NCBI GenBank assembly: GCA_963556145.1
Contig: OY744471.1
Location: forward strand, 923,590 to 987,589
Reading direction: 5' to 3'
DNA: 64,000 bases
DNA from: Hygrocybe punicea
Taxonomy: Eukaryota; Basidiomycota; Agaricomycetes; Agaricales; Hygrophoraceae
The translations under genes and the position numbers were made by a program. Shown in pieces: positions 45,015 to 56,542 of the stretch; the stretch's first letter is position 1; each line of letters begins with the position of its first letter. The notes beneath the pieces are model-generated. The model was not told where the DNA came from. It made no database searches and saw only the letters and a list, made by a program, of their open reading frames with translations.

Positions 45015-46423
45015 CTATGCATCACCGGCACACCACCTTTTGACTCCATCACGGAATGCAGCAATTTCACCAAGACGAAAATCCATCTGCTTGAGGTCTT
45101 GGACAGTCACGAAACGTAGCATGCGAGCGTGTTGATATGAATTGTCCAGCAGCTTCTCCTGAATGCCATTTCCAAGGTCAAACATCGCACAAAACTCGAT
45201 GATTGGCATATCACGTCCAGGTCCTTGGTTTGGTTGGATGATTGTAGGACACAGTAGGTCATACCGGTCTACAACCACTTCTGCAGGGGGGGTATACGCA
45301 GGTGCTGCCGGGGCATAGGCAGGAATGCCAGGAGCAGGGGCGGGGGCAGGGGCAGGGTGAATGAATCGGTCAAGTCGTTCCATTATATCATTGCCGAAGG
45401 TGAAGTTGATGACAGGTGCGACAGGACCATTGGCCTTGGCCTTCTGAGCCTCTTGACGACGCTGAAGCACAGGGGAAAGATCGTCCTTGTTCACATCGAA
45501 GAGACGGTGATGCGGTGGTGTGTCGACAGTAGCCGGTTCATCATCCATCATCTAGATATGCATGTAAGTGATGTATCGTGAGTGAAATAAATGGGACATA
45601 CCATCGCTGAAGCCCAAATGTCGAGCCGCTCATGGCTAAGGGGAAGATGGATGTGTTCTGAATCAACGTAACAATACTTCCCAATGCAATTTGGCTGCTG
45701 TTTGGGGCACTTCCATCGCTCCTCAAGAAGCTTCACATTAGCTACACGTTTGAGATTGCCAGGGAGAGTGGCTGGATCACGCGATTTCTTCTTGGTGCCC
45801 GCGCCTGCCTTCTCAGTGTCAACCTCGGCAACTGGTGCATTTTCCTTGTGTTGTGAGACGGTAATGGTAATGATGGGGGATTCCTTATTCAAGGCCTTGC
45901 GAGCCCGAGTTATTACTGTGGTGTAGTTGGCTTCCGAGAGCACCGGCATGCCTGGCTTGGTGATGATGCGTGGAATGGTGCACATGATCTCATAGTGGGT
46001 AATGTCAAGCTGAGGTGGATTGAGAGATGCTGAGATCTTCGCAAGTAACTGGGCTTTGAAGGTAGTCCAAGGTTCGTCGAGAGTGAGCTGGAATGTGTGT
46101 GACTTTGGGCTGCGCTTGGAAACGGCCTTCTGCAAATCAGCTGCTGAGTAGATCACAATGATGTAGGTGACATCAATTGATTTTGGAGGTGATGCTAGAA
46201 AGGAATGGGTGAGTTTCAGGTGCTGATATGGGGAAGAACACTAACGGCTTTTCCAAGGTCGAGATCGCTTTTGAGGAACGCTGACAACTGGGGCACTCTC
46301 CAACTCCTCATGGCCGCTGTCAGCGTGGTCAGAGTCATGTGATGAATGTGATGAGCGGTCAACATCAGAGCTGAGAATACTGGGCTGGCGTTGAGGATGC
46401 TTCTTCTTGCGTCCACGGGTCAT
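45015..46423 (-). CDS. Passenger gene of the mariner element, 435 aa, 3 exons, Cys/His motif
   Basis: Exons 46423-46246, 46194-45602 and 45551-45015 total 1308 nt, all phases consistent, introns of 51 and 50 nt. The protein begins MTRGRKKKHPQRQPS (basic, likely nuclear) and an acidic Ser/His/Asp stretch. A middle domain (VTYIIVIYSAADLQKAV ... DITHYEIMCTIPRI ... ITITVSQ) follows. Then comes a cluster W-K-C-P-x4-C-x4-C-Y-V-x5-H ending in RLDIWASAM, and exon 3 has a Pro/Ala repeat (PAPAPAPAPG) before a compact C-terminal part (CAMFDLGNGIQEKLL, then FVTVQDLKQMDFRLGEI). I recall similar proteins from many mushroom genomes, but none with a known function. Unlike the transposase beside it, it shows no break. 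Confidence 0.8.
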
Positions 46424-47476
46424 GCTGGTGAGTGGAGCAGGAAAAAAATCCAAAGTCCGAATTTCCTTATTGAAGAAAAAAAATCCGGGGACTGCCATCA
46501 TTTACTAAAACGGCTGTAAGTGTTTTTATTCAATTGGCATCACATATGCTGATTATCTTTGATTTGACAGGTTTGGGGTGACTAACGGAAGGCCGCATTC
46601 CACAGGTCCTGTGTACATTTCCATCAACAATGTGCCTCACAATCACTGTAATCTTGAAGTCAATGTTATATGTCCTCTTATCACACCTGGACCTACAGAG
46701 CCCACACAACAACAACAGTAATGTCTTTCCCTCTCATATGCACCATAAAACTGCTCTCCAAGTACATCAGGATTAGAAATGGAAATTTATGACAAGGATC
46801 CAGCAGACATATATGCCAATTTTTTATGTGCTAACTGCAACTCACCAGCTGCTCAGAAAATCAATGGCATGGCTGGACACTCATGATTTTCACTCTTAGT
46901 GTGATACCAACATCTTGGGTGTCAATGGACCAGAGGGGTTTGATAACAGTATTTTATTCTTGATTCTGTCCTGAATCTGAGCAGAAATTTCTTCCAAGGT
47001 TGGAATGAGAAAGATGACTACAACATGCTCAAGCACACCTTCCAATCCAGGGTTGTCACACCTGCATGGCAACATGTACTCCTCTGAGACTTCAGCATAC
47101 AGTGGACTATATTCAATCTGCTTGCTGGCTGGCTTACAGTTTCAAAAACTGTCCTAGACTTTATGCACAATATATTTCTTGGTCAGTTTGTGTTGTATAT
47201 CAGCCATGAGACCACTGATAATGCATATAGGTCTGATCACTCATCTCTTCTCTTCAAGTCATATATGTTTTCAGGTGCAGGAGGTGAAAACTCATCAAAG
47301 CATTGATTTGAAGATGTTATCAATAAGGTCGTATGGCCAAGTCATATCACACAGCTCCCAAGGAATGTATGTATAGCTTGCATGGTTTGGTCCTAGCTAT
47401 AGCTGTACATTAATCAGTTTCTTGTATTGTTTCTTGTATCAAGTTAGGTGAAAATCAATCACTCAAGAAGGCAGAT

Positions 47477-49520
47477 TGTTGCATTTTACAACTCTGCAAC
47501 TCCGATTCTGACTCTGTTGCCCACCATGACAATTCCACTTTACCACACCTTCCTTTTTCGTTCCCCTTTGCCTTTTGTCTTCTTTTGGACATTGTTGTTT
47601 ATTCTTGTTCTTGTTCCCTTTTTATCCTTGCTTCTAGAACAATCTAGACCGACCATGGACATATCCCACATGACCTTGCTGTACCCGAATAGTCTTCTTT
47701 CCAACAGACATCATCGCTATTGTCTTTTCCCTTGCCCTGACATATTGTTTACTTCATCCCACGACAAACCGATACACAATGGCTGTACTCCCAATACAGC
47801 TAATTACCATAATCATCATTGGCAGCATTGCCATCACTTTCCTTATCAGTTTTTACCTTGTTATGATCTATCTTTGGTGTTGGCACCAAAATCCTTCTGC
47901 CATCGATACTTCCGACTTCCACCTCGACAATATCTCACCACATCATTGACAATTGCCATACCTGGATATTTGGTTTCCACTTTCGTATTCTGTGCCTACC
48001 ATTATCCTCCCTGACAATCCGATGACATTCCTCACCTGCTTGTGCACTCTGAACAATCCTCGATCACACAACATGTCACTGTTCCCTCCAATCCAACCAT
48101 CACCAAAGCACATACCTTCAGACTTTGACCACAGACCATATGACTTCCCAATACAGTGAACCAACCCCTATTGTGTATTGTTCACATAACATCGCTTCAA
48201 TGCAGCACCCGACATCTTATTCCTACAGCTTGTCACTCGTGCCATGACTCGAAACCTGGACCCATGTTCATTTATCCTTTTCCATCCATAACCTTGATAC
48301 CTCCCACACTCGTTTACAACAATACCCTTTCTTGGACAAATACTGACATCAGGTGGACCACATTGTTCAACAGACAGGACAAGACATCACCCCTCGATAC
48401 GTCATCGACACAGATATCGTCATCCGGTACAGCTTCTACTGTTCGCATGTCTGACCTCAACTAGCCCACTTAGTGTTGCCACGACTATAGTTGGTCACTT
48501 TTCTTTTCTCTGCTCTACTGCCTTCAATAAAATACATAAAAATATAAAGAAAATTTCGAGGGGTAGCCTCTACATAGGTCTTGAGTTAGTACACTTAAAC
48601 CTTTCTGTAATATGTAACCCATCATTGGATAAGTGACCAACTATGGTTTTTAGTCGCGACTAACATAGTCGCGACTAAAAACCATAGTTGGTCACTTATC
48701 CAATGATGGGTTACATATTACAGAAAGGTTTAAGTGTACTAACTCAAGACCTATGTAGAGGCTACCCCTCGAAATTTTCTTTATATTTTTATGTATTTTA
48801 TTGAAGGCAGTAGAGCAGAGAAAAGAAAAGTGACCAACTATAGTCGTGGCAACACTAAGCCCACTGTCCTAATTGGTTTTTCCTCCATACATTCCTTTGT
48901 TTTGTTTCATACCAACCTTGCCACTATATCCACACTACCTCAAGACACTCCCTTTGCCAATCCCACACTGGATGATACCCCTCTTCGACCCGACTGTGCA
49001 TTGCACTTGCCAGACTGCGCACTTGCCTGTTATAGCAAGTATAGACCCTGACTTGGCAATTCTGCATGTCACATGATCCAATGACAAATCATCCGAGTCA
49101 TCCGGACCTCTTCTATCCTCAATGACACCCGGGCCTCCAGTTGGATCGTGAGAACATCGACATGAGGAAGCCTCATGTCTGTCTCATGGTGAACACATGG
49201 TATAGTTGGACATGTTGTAGCTTCATGGTTGCATTTCTATTTACCTCCCCTCAAGACCAGTCACTATATATACTGTTCTTGTTGTTGGTTTGGACTTTTT
49301 CTTCTTTCTTTTCCTTACGTTTAGTCTGGTTCTTGGGACAGACTCATCTTGTTTTGGGTAACCCCCACAGCTCGCAATGACATTAGACCTTGACCCCCCC
49401 CCTCTTAGCAGTGTTGTCTTAGCTGTAAGCAACAATGAAAACTGCTCTTCTCTCCTCTGGAAATCGCCTCCCAGTTAAGTTGATTGTTGCTGGAGCCCAC
49501 TGCAGAAGCGAACCGTAACA
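47477..49520 (+). repeat. LTR-like repeat R2, copy 2 (solo LTR candidate), target duplication CAGAT
   Basis: CAGAT flanks the repeat at 47472-47476 and 49521-49525. It starts TGTTGCATTTTACAAC and ends CCGTAACA, i.e. TG...CA. Taking it out joins the CACTA-like coding sequence in frame (KKA-D-EWRH). A TATA-like ACTATATATACTG is near 49263. It contains the 387-bp MITE at 48471-48857, so its own length is about 1.65 kb. No internal gag or pol is seen. Confidence 0.7.
48471..48857. mobile_element. hAT-like foldback MITE, 387 bp, target duplication AGCCCACT
   Basis: AGCCCACT lies at 48463-48470 and 48858-48865. Ends are TAGTGTTGCCACGACTATAG and its inverse; both arms of about 190 bp pair almost perfectly. 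It shares TAGTGTTGCCACG with the MITE at 4106-4478, so both belong to one family. The same site in R2 copy 1 (near 11212-11220) is empty. Confidence 0.92.
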
Positions 49521-50865
49521 CAGATGAATGGCGACACATCTTGGCTATTTGTCCTGTCGTACTTTGGTATGCTTGGAAGGATGAAAATGATCTTATTCCG
49601 GATGGCGAACCACCAATTCCTCCCAATGCAAAGTCAATTCTGCAACATTCTTGTAACTTTCAATTAATATATTCAGCAATTCTCTTACTCTGTGCAGGTG
49701 TGCACATACTTGCTTGCCATCAGATCTCTCTTGCTCAGGCTCATGTTGGCCAAACCTTTATCTCTCAATATTGTCGTGCCTTGAAAACCCTTCATATTCC
49801 TAAGACAATTAACCACCATCTTGGCCATGCACTATGTCAAATTCATCAAACTATTTTGGCATGTTTATGGCTGGTGGTTATTTGCATTTGAACATTTCAA
49901 TGGGATGCTCCAGCAGGTTCATCATAATAGACACGATGGTGGACGAATTGAGGTTACGTTGATGTGTCATTGGGTGATGACCCATCATATCTATGAGTAC
50001 CTCCTTGCGCTTCCAGCTGATGCTCATCCAAAAGAGTGAGAATATATCAATCACATTGTTCACAATGAGGCCCAACAAAATCAAGGAGGAACTATGACAA
50101 AACATGCCATCTATCAATCTGAGGCAGAAACCATCAACTCTGGTGCACTTCCTCAACACTTGGGCAAGCCCATTGACCTTTACAAGCACTCCCCAGTTGG
50201 AATTGTATACATGCTCCTTCTGGAATACTGCTGAAGACTCTGGCACAATCTAAACATCATTGCTGATTCATCTCTTGAGGATGGAACTCCCTTCTACCAC
50301 TCAGAGGTTTGCCGAGTTTTGACTTACATTCACAAGCAGGGGATCTGATATGGCTCAACATCCAATAAGTGATCACCAGTAGATTGCTATGCATTTCTGT
50401 CAGAAGGTGAGCATCATGATCACTTTTTTGTTGAGATTTCATCACTCCTTTGCATCAAAGTTGGTGAAAACCTCCTCACATCTGTGCATTGGTTCAGCAA
50501 ATGTGTTTGGATGCAAATATCCCAGAAATGCCTTGGGATCTCTAGTATGTTCACACCGGTTTTTCACTTTGTTATCTACACTGAAAGTTGGTAGCTCAAC
50601 TGTTTTAGGAATCTATGTATATTATGCAAATGAGTTCCAAGACTATGAGATTGTTCCTGTGTCAATGATTTATTGTTCTCTGGCACTCATCCTGGTACAT
50701 TCACAATGTCTCCAGCAAGAACTCTGGATTTCGGTTTCATTTGATCATATAAGTATATGACAGCAAGACTCGGATGGCAACTTGATACATAACTAACTGG
50801 ATTTAACAGAAAGGGAATGAACCTGACAAACTAGAAGAAGAAGACTATGAGCAATAGACTTGCTC

Positions 50866-52320
50866 TACTCATCCTCGTCACCATCTGTTTCCTTGGCAGC
50901 TTCATTGGAAGACTCCACAGCCTTTTCTTTCCCTTTCATGCTCGCCATCTTGACACTCTTGGTCAGCTTCTTCTTCTTCTTTGATTTTCTCTTTTGATTG
51001 GGTTCTGCTTCTGCATTTGCATCTCCTTGCTCTCCTGAATCTCCTTCTTTTGTTGTTTAAACTGTTTGTGTTTCTCCACTTCAGGATCCTTGGTGTCTCC
51101 CCATGCTTTACCATTTGGAATGATTTGGGTTTTCATGTCATAGCACAAGTTCTTAGGTGAGTTGACCCATGCTTCATCTACCATCCACCCTCAAGCCTTG
51201 TTCGCTAACTTTGTTGAAACCTTTGGAGGGACGTTAATGGCATTGCCCTGAATGCAAACAACATAGCAATGCTGTGGCTCAGGATCTGGTGCTGCATCTA
51301 CAGCAAGCAGCAGTTCATTCATCTATTTATATAATAAGTCTTCTGGTCTTCATATCATTCCATGCGCATGCAAGAATGCTAACCTCTTCACTTCTGTATG
51401 TCAGTGCATGTGATATGTACTTGCCTGTCCGGTCACCATTCTCTTCATTCTCATCTTCATCATCTGACATTAGACTGGTGGCAAAGGCAGTATCACACTT
51501 TGCATGGCAAACCTTGGAGTCATTTGGTAAGTTTGACCGCTTTCGGATTCTGATGGCAAGTTTCTGCAAAAGCATATGTTAGATGACTCACAATGAGAAT
51601 AGATGCATGTACACCTTTGGCCTGGCTGATGAGGACAGCCAGCCTCTTCTTCTTTTTCACAGCTGAAACTGCAACAACTGGCACTGCCTCTCCAGTGACA
51701 ACATCATTCACCACATCCACAATTACTAGTGCAAGACAGATGACCTTTCTATTCTGTGCATCAAGGAGGCCCTCCATTTGCAACTCTTTCTGCAGAGCCA
51801 TAAACTTGGTGACAACTCAAGCTTGCAGGTCTTCTTCACTAATGTCATTGAGAGAAGTGGTGGCACTAGGTATGAGTTGTGCTCCATGTCATTTCATATG
51901 AGAAATGATCATACGGATGGTGCAGAAATTGTTGTCATGGTCCCAAGGCTCATCCCACCAAAAATGCAAGAGTTTTTCATTCATTCCCTCCTCTCGCGAC
52001 CACTCAGGTGATTCGGATGGTACATCTGGGTACCAAGGGAGTCTAGAAGCCTTAAGTTTGGGAATGCCGAGCCTTTGACAGAAGACATATTGAGTAAGTT
52101 CCTGTCATACCATATTACTATATGTGTGCTTAAAGCAAGAGGACTCAGAAGAAACATGTACTAGTAGGCTTGTGTCAGCAAATGCTACAATACTGGCCTC
52201 AATAGCCTTCTGCTCTTTCTTCATCATTATCTGGACTTCTCTATCGGAATCACTTTCAGAACTCGTATTGGAGTCTGGTTCCTTGGTATGTGCCAGCTCA
52301 GCCACTAAGTAAGGCATGTC
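50866..52320 (-). pseudogene. Second gene of the CACTA-like element, decayed
   Basis: Minus-strand pieces read, in order from 52320: MPYLVAELAHTKEPDSN, an acidic Ser/Glu stretch, PSESPEWSREEGMNEKLLHF, a part with KFMALQKELQMEG, then KLAIRIRKRSNLPNDS, SLMSDDEDENEENGDRTG and a Lys/Glu-rich tail (KKEIQESKEMQMQKQ). Stops and frame changes interrupt it. It is convergent with the transposase, the same plan as in the mariner element. I recall related proteins as companions of such transposases in mushrooms, with no known function. Confidence 0.5.
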
Positions 52321-52399
52321 ACAACTCTGGGCAATGGGTTTACCTGTGGGAAAACTTGTGGGTATCTTACTCACGAGTATCATTTACCTGTTGTCTGAA

Positions 52400-53261
52400 A
52401 TACTCACAGATCTGGGTGTCCCCATATATCTCTCAGGTACCTGTGTGAGTACTTGTGGGTAAAATTTCTAGATGTGTCGTGACCATGGGTGTGGTAATTT
52501 TTTTTTTGCAGTTTACTTAATTTTCTGTGTTATTAATAATAATAATTTCACCATTCTGGATAAGTCAAATTGACATAACAATCACAACCACGACAAGAAC
52601 AACACCAACAATGACTTGGACCCAGCAATGAAGATGACAGAACTGGGCTCAGCAATGAAAATGACAGAACAAGGCCGGGAGGGTGGTGTATCCACTGAAC
52701 AGCCCAGGTATGTGCCCCCAACCCAGCCTCATCGACAATGGCTAACCTCCCAACAAACACGCCTTGCATACATGCATCAATGCGTGTTCATGAGGTCTCC
52801 AGCACAGAAGAACACACAAGGATCTTGCAAACATGCGCAGACACGTCAACTGACAGATACATGTCGTTCCCAAGGCCTCAAGCACCATTGCTCATGTGTT
52901 GCCCCCACCCCTTGCAAACAAGGTTACCCCTGAGTGCGCAGCCCACTGGAGACCCCCCGTCTACCTCGCAAGGATGACGACAACATTAATTGACGTGCAT
53001 CTGGCCTGCGCAAGGTATGAGGTGCCCAGGGTGTACCAGGTACCCACCGCCTACCACCGTACCACCAGGATGGATGACGGGAATGGGGTGAGTAGGGCAT
53101 ACCACAGGCTGAGGTCTTGGGTGGGTCAGGCCCACACTGCACCCGCACCTGGTGTAGAGGCTCCGGATCATGTGGATCCATATCCCTTTCATATCCCACT
53201 CCGTTCCTGACCATTCCTATTCCTATATCATTGATTTCATTTGATTCCAGTCTTTCCTGTC
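52400..53261 (+). repeat. Low-complexity element piece with block A and block B motifs
   Basis: 52395-52480 has words like CTCACGAGTA/TACTTGTGGGTA. A CA-rich tract (52570-52650) leads to GGAGGGTGGTGTATCCACT and a GGTATGTGCC (block A, near 52680-52715). Block-B-like sequences follow near 52840 and 52985 (TTLIDVHLACARY). 53190-53250 has ATTCCTATTCC words that continue beyond the hAT-like element at 53262-54584, so the latter is nested in it. No defined ends. Confidence 0.45.
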
Positions 53262-54584
53262 TAGTGTTGCCGAAGTTCAGTTCAGTCCGGTTCCGACCCT
53301 TTTTGGCAGAACCACGAACCAAACTTCGGGTCCAGTTTGGCACTGGGCCAAACCTGGACCCAGATGGCATCGAACCGTCTGTCCACGTTCGGTCTGGGTT
53401 CAGACGCGGTCTGAACCCCGGACCGAGATGGGCTCACCCCATGAGCTCTGTTCTCCTCGCGAATGGCAGGCACGTATCAATTGATACAGCGCTGCACTTT
53501 GCGAGGTAGTTGGGCTGTGGGGGAGCCGTCTGGTGCTGCTGCTGCTGTCGTGGCCGTTGCTGCTGCTGCTGCTGCCGGCATTGCTGCTGTCATTGCTGCG
53601 CTCCTGCTGCTGCTGTTGCTGTTGCCGCTGCCGCTGTTGCTGCTGCTGCCGGCATTGCTGCTGCTGCTGCTGCTGCTGCTGGCCATTGTGGTTGTCCTTG
53701 CCATTGTTGTTGCCACCGCTGGTGGTGATGTTGGATGGCATTTGCCGTTGCTGCTGCCACTGCCACTGCTGCTGCTGCCATTGCTGCCGGCGCTGCTGCT
53801 TCCGCTGTTGCTGCTGCTGCTGGCCATTGCCGTTGCCGTTGCCGGCGCTGGTGGTGGTGGTGGTGGTGGTGGTGTTGTGGCTGTCCCGCGTCCATTGGCA
53901 TCACGTTGGTGTTGGGGCGGTGGTGTGCTCGCAATGTGGTCGCAGTCAAGTTTCCTGTAAGAGATAATATTAGTAAAGTTAAGATAAATGATAAAACTTA
54001 CCTGTGTCCATGAATGCGACATTGTGTCACGTTCATTGGCCTTGCGTTCAAGTTGTTGTTGTTGGTGAAGAAACTTTGTGTAATGGTCACATGATACCGT
54101 TTAACACAAAAAAGTAAGTAAAGAAATACGAAAAACAAATGAAATAAATACCTTGAAAATATCCATGTTCGCGGTTTGGACACGGTTTGGAGCTGTTGTG
54201 GTGAACGCGGCCTTTGTAGGCGTGGATTCGGGGCATGCAAGTTCTTGTCGTTGGGGTGAAAACCCAAAACTCAACTTGTTTGTATGTATGTACACAAAAC
54301 ACTATATAGGTACTGTATAGTATCTATAAAGGGAGTGTATGAAGGAAATGGAAAATAATCAAGAGAGGGGAATGCAGAGGGAAGGGGGATGAAGGAAAAT
54401 AGAAGAATACATGCTCACAGAGATATGGATCTCTACACCGTTCAGGAAATCCAGCAGGCCTCGCAACCCGGAACTGAACCTGCGGTCCAGTTCAGCACTT
54501 GGCTGAACTTAGACTGAACCTAGGGTTTGGTTCGGGGTTTGAACCGGGTTCGGCTAGGTTCGGAACCGAACTACGGCAACACTA
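53262..54584. mobile_element. hAT-like non-autonomous element, 1323 bp, imperfect 8-bp target duplication
   Basis: Ends are TAGTGTTGCCGAAGTTCAG and the inverse ending CGGCAACACTA. Flanks are TTCCTGTC (53254-53261) and TTCCTATC (54585-54592), 7 of 8 equal. Subterminal GGTTCGG/CTGAACC words are followed by a block-B copy (RHVSIDTALHFAR, about 53466-53505) and a 300-bp GCT/GCC triplet core (53530-53870). A minus-strand spacer GTAAGTTTT ... TTACAG near 53955-54000 looks like an intron. Long Ala/Leu or Ser frames in the core are artefacts. Confidence 0.75.
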
Positions 54585-54592
54585 TTCCTATC

Positions 54593-56542
54593 GATTCCAC
54601 TCCAGATTCCACCTCCGGAATCGTTCCTACTCGCGATGCAATGTCCCAAATGACCCGGAATCAGTACGTATATAGTTGTGTATCATATATCTTCATTTCC
54701 CATCTCCTAGTACATAGTACCACTCCTCCTATCCTCCTCTCCACTTGCCCCCTATCATTTACAGCCTTCGCTTATAGTACATAGTTACCCCAGCACAGGA
54801 TCCTCCAGAGTAGTATAAAAGTAGTACATTTACACTACAAAACTACAGATACCCAGATACATATAGACATCTTATTGTCCCACTTCAGTTCTATTTCCAA
54901 GTCCTCTCTTCATATCATCTACACCTCTCTTGGTCCCTTCTCCCATACTCTCCCTCTGATTCTGGAACCCCTGGATTTAGGTTGGATTGATTAGACCTCT
55001 CTAAAAGAAACTAAATTCCTCAGATCACTTCTTAGCTGATCACCCTTTCCGTAGATTCCTCTTCTGGGTCTACATCAGAACTTGCCATCACACCGTCGAC
55101 ACTGCACCTGCACCAGGTATGGGTCCAACCTGACCTGTGAGGCCCATGGGTCCTAGCCAAACCTGCAAGGACTGTGGGTCCTGGCCAACCCCACAGGGAT
55201 CTGTGGTGCCAGATACCTCGCAAGGGCCAGACACTTGTCAATTGACATGTTTGTCACCCTCATGAGGTATTCTGGATGCGGAAACGAGAGCATGGGTGTA
55301 GCCCATGCTCCTGTTGGTGCCGTGACCTTGCAAATGCTGTCTACATGTCAGTTGACAAGTCAGTACATGTTTGCGAGGTCGCTGTGCATGTATGAACACA
55401 TCACAAACAATGGCGACACATCAACTGACACGTACCGCGTTTGTGCCACATTTGTGCCACATTTGTGCTTGGTTGTTGTGCATGCACACAAGGTGTGGGG
55501 CAGAGGCAAGAGATGGCAGTAGATACCTCGTGAACATGCATGGTGCACATTCGCGAGGTATCTGTGGTCAGACAGCTTGAAAAAACACAGGTAAAAAACA
55601 CATAGCTAGGCCGGGGGGTGGATGCACCACCCCCCCAGTCATTTTCCATCATTTCCATTGCTGTCAGTGAGCCATGTGATGGTGTGGGCGGCCCTTGGTG
55701 CATACCTGCTGGGCACCCAGACACCATTGTCATGGTTTTGGTTGTAATGTTATGGGTTTCCCATCAGACCACGGACTTAAATATTTAAGTGCAAGACTAT
55801 GGATGTACACCTATACTCATTAGTACCAATTCTATGCATTTCCACATTATGCATGCTAGTGAACACACATAAATAGCGTATATGTTTACCTTCATATTAT
55901 TTATCATGGCTTCACTAGCAATGCCCAGACCTAGCTGGTTATGTATGGTGCACAGAGGCACATCCCCCACTCATTAGTATTTACTATATATTTCTCTGTA
56001 TTGTGTGCAAGGAGACAAGCCCAACTAGCATTCTTATCTATATTAGCAGTAATGGATTGATTACAAATCTTGTTTACTTGTATTGATCAAAAGCGGCTCA
56101 GCTGGATAACAGGAAATGATTAGATAAGATGTGAACAAGAGGATGATAAGATAGTGATAAGATAGGATGCATCAGAGAGTGATTGTGATAGTTTGCTTAC
56201 ATAAAGACAATGGAGGTCTATTGATCTGATCAGTCCATTATTCTAAACAGTCCAAAAATGGAGATAGAGCCCATTGTTTACAGCCTCTTTGATGCCATCC
56301 ATTGTTCTTATGACTCAGCCCATTGTTCTCACTTTTCCATTGTTCTCAGTCCCTCATTATTCTCCAACAGTATAAATAGGGCCCCAAATTCCAGTAGTCA
56401 GTAGGATTTCCCCCCTCACCAATCAGTAGTCAGTCTTAGTCTGGGTTCACACAGTGTGTTCCCTCATTCTATTAGTACTAGTAGTCACTCATTGTAGTAG
56501 CTAGTGCTTGTAATCCACACCAGTTCACTCTCATTCTAGTAT
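54593..56542. other. Gene-free region with block B copies and AGTA-rich tracts
   Basis: Block-B-like motifs occur near 55226 (HLSIDMFVTLMRY), 55340 (YMSVDKSVHVCEV) and 55413. A GGATGCACCACCCCCCC word (block A, inverted) is near 55620. 54700-54870 and 56390-56520 are rich in AGTAGT/TAGTAC words. A TATAAATAGG sequence near 56372 could be an LTR or gene promoter but has no visible partner. No coding region was recognised. Confidence 0.4.

Larger units (their letters stand above)
43715..46516. mobile_element. Tc1/mariner element, 2.8 kb, with transposase and a convergent passenger gene
   Basis: Ends are CAGCCATTTTAGTAAATGAT and its inverse (one G/A difference); inverted similarity runs about 75 bp to the word AATTCGGACTTTGG. 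TA lies on both sides (43713-43714 and 46517-46518). Its two genes point toward each other: transposase on plus, passenger on minus. Removing the element and one TA leaves a normal 62-nt intron in the CACTA-like transposase gene. Confidence 0.9.
42840..50757 (+). pseudogene. CACTA/Tnp2-like transposase, decayed, split by two insertions
   Basis: Coding pieces are about 42840-43704, 46571-47476 and 49521-50757. Landmarks: CPVCWKHHLPNKLQ and SPKCGVSNCTG (Cys-rich N-terminal part); SHWFGLQMTINLDWF; STGPVYISINNVP and PLITPGPTEP (typical of Tnp2/Transposase_21-type proteins and their basidiomycete relatives); AAQKINGMAGHS; DFMHNIFLGQF; then, after the second insertion, DEWRHILAICPVVLWYAW, PPIPPNAKS and INHHL ... 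WWLFAFEHFNGML. Many stops and frameshifts are present, several of them TGA or TAG where Trp or Gln fits. It is certainly inactive. I place it near the CACTA/Plavaka group from these motifs; the element's ends were not found. Confidence 0.7.

Noticed and set aside
53477..54022. Long Ala/Leu-rich and Ser-rich open frames at 53.5-54.0 kb
   Set aside because: They arise from GCT/GCC/TGC triplet runs, are open in several frames on both strands, and lie within a hAT-like element.
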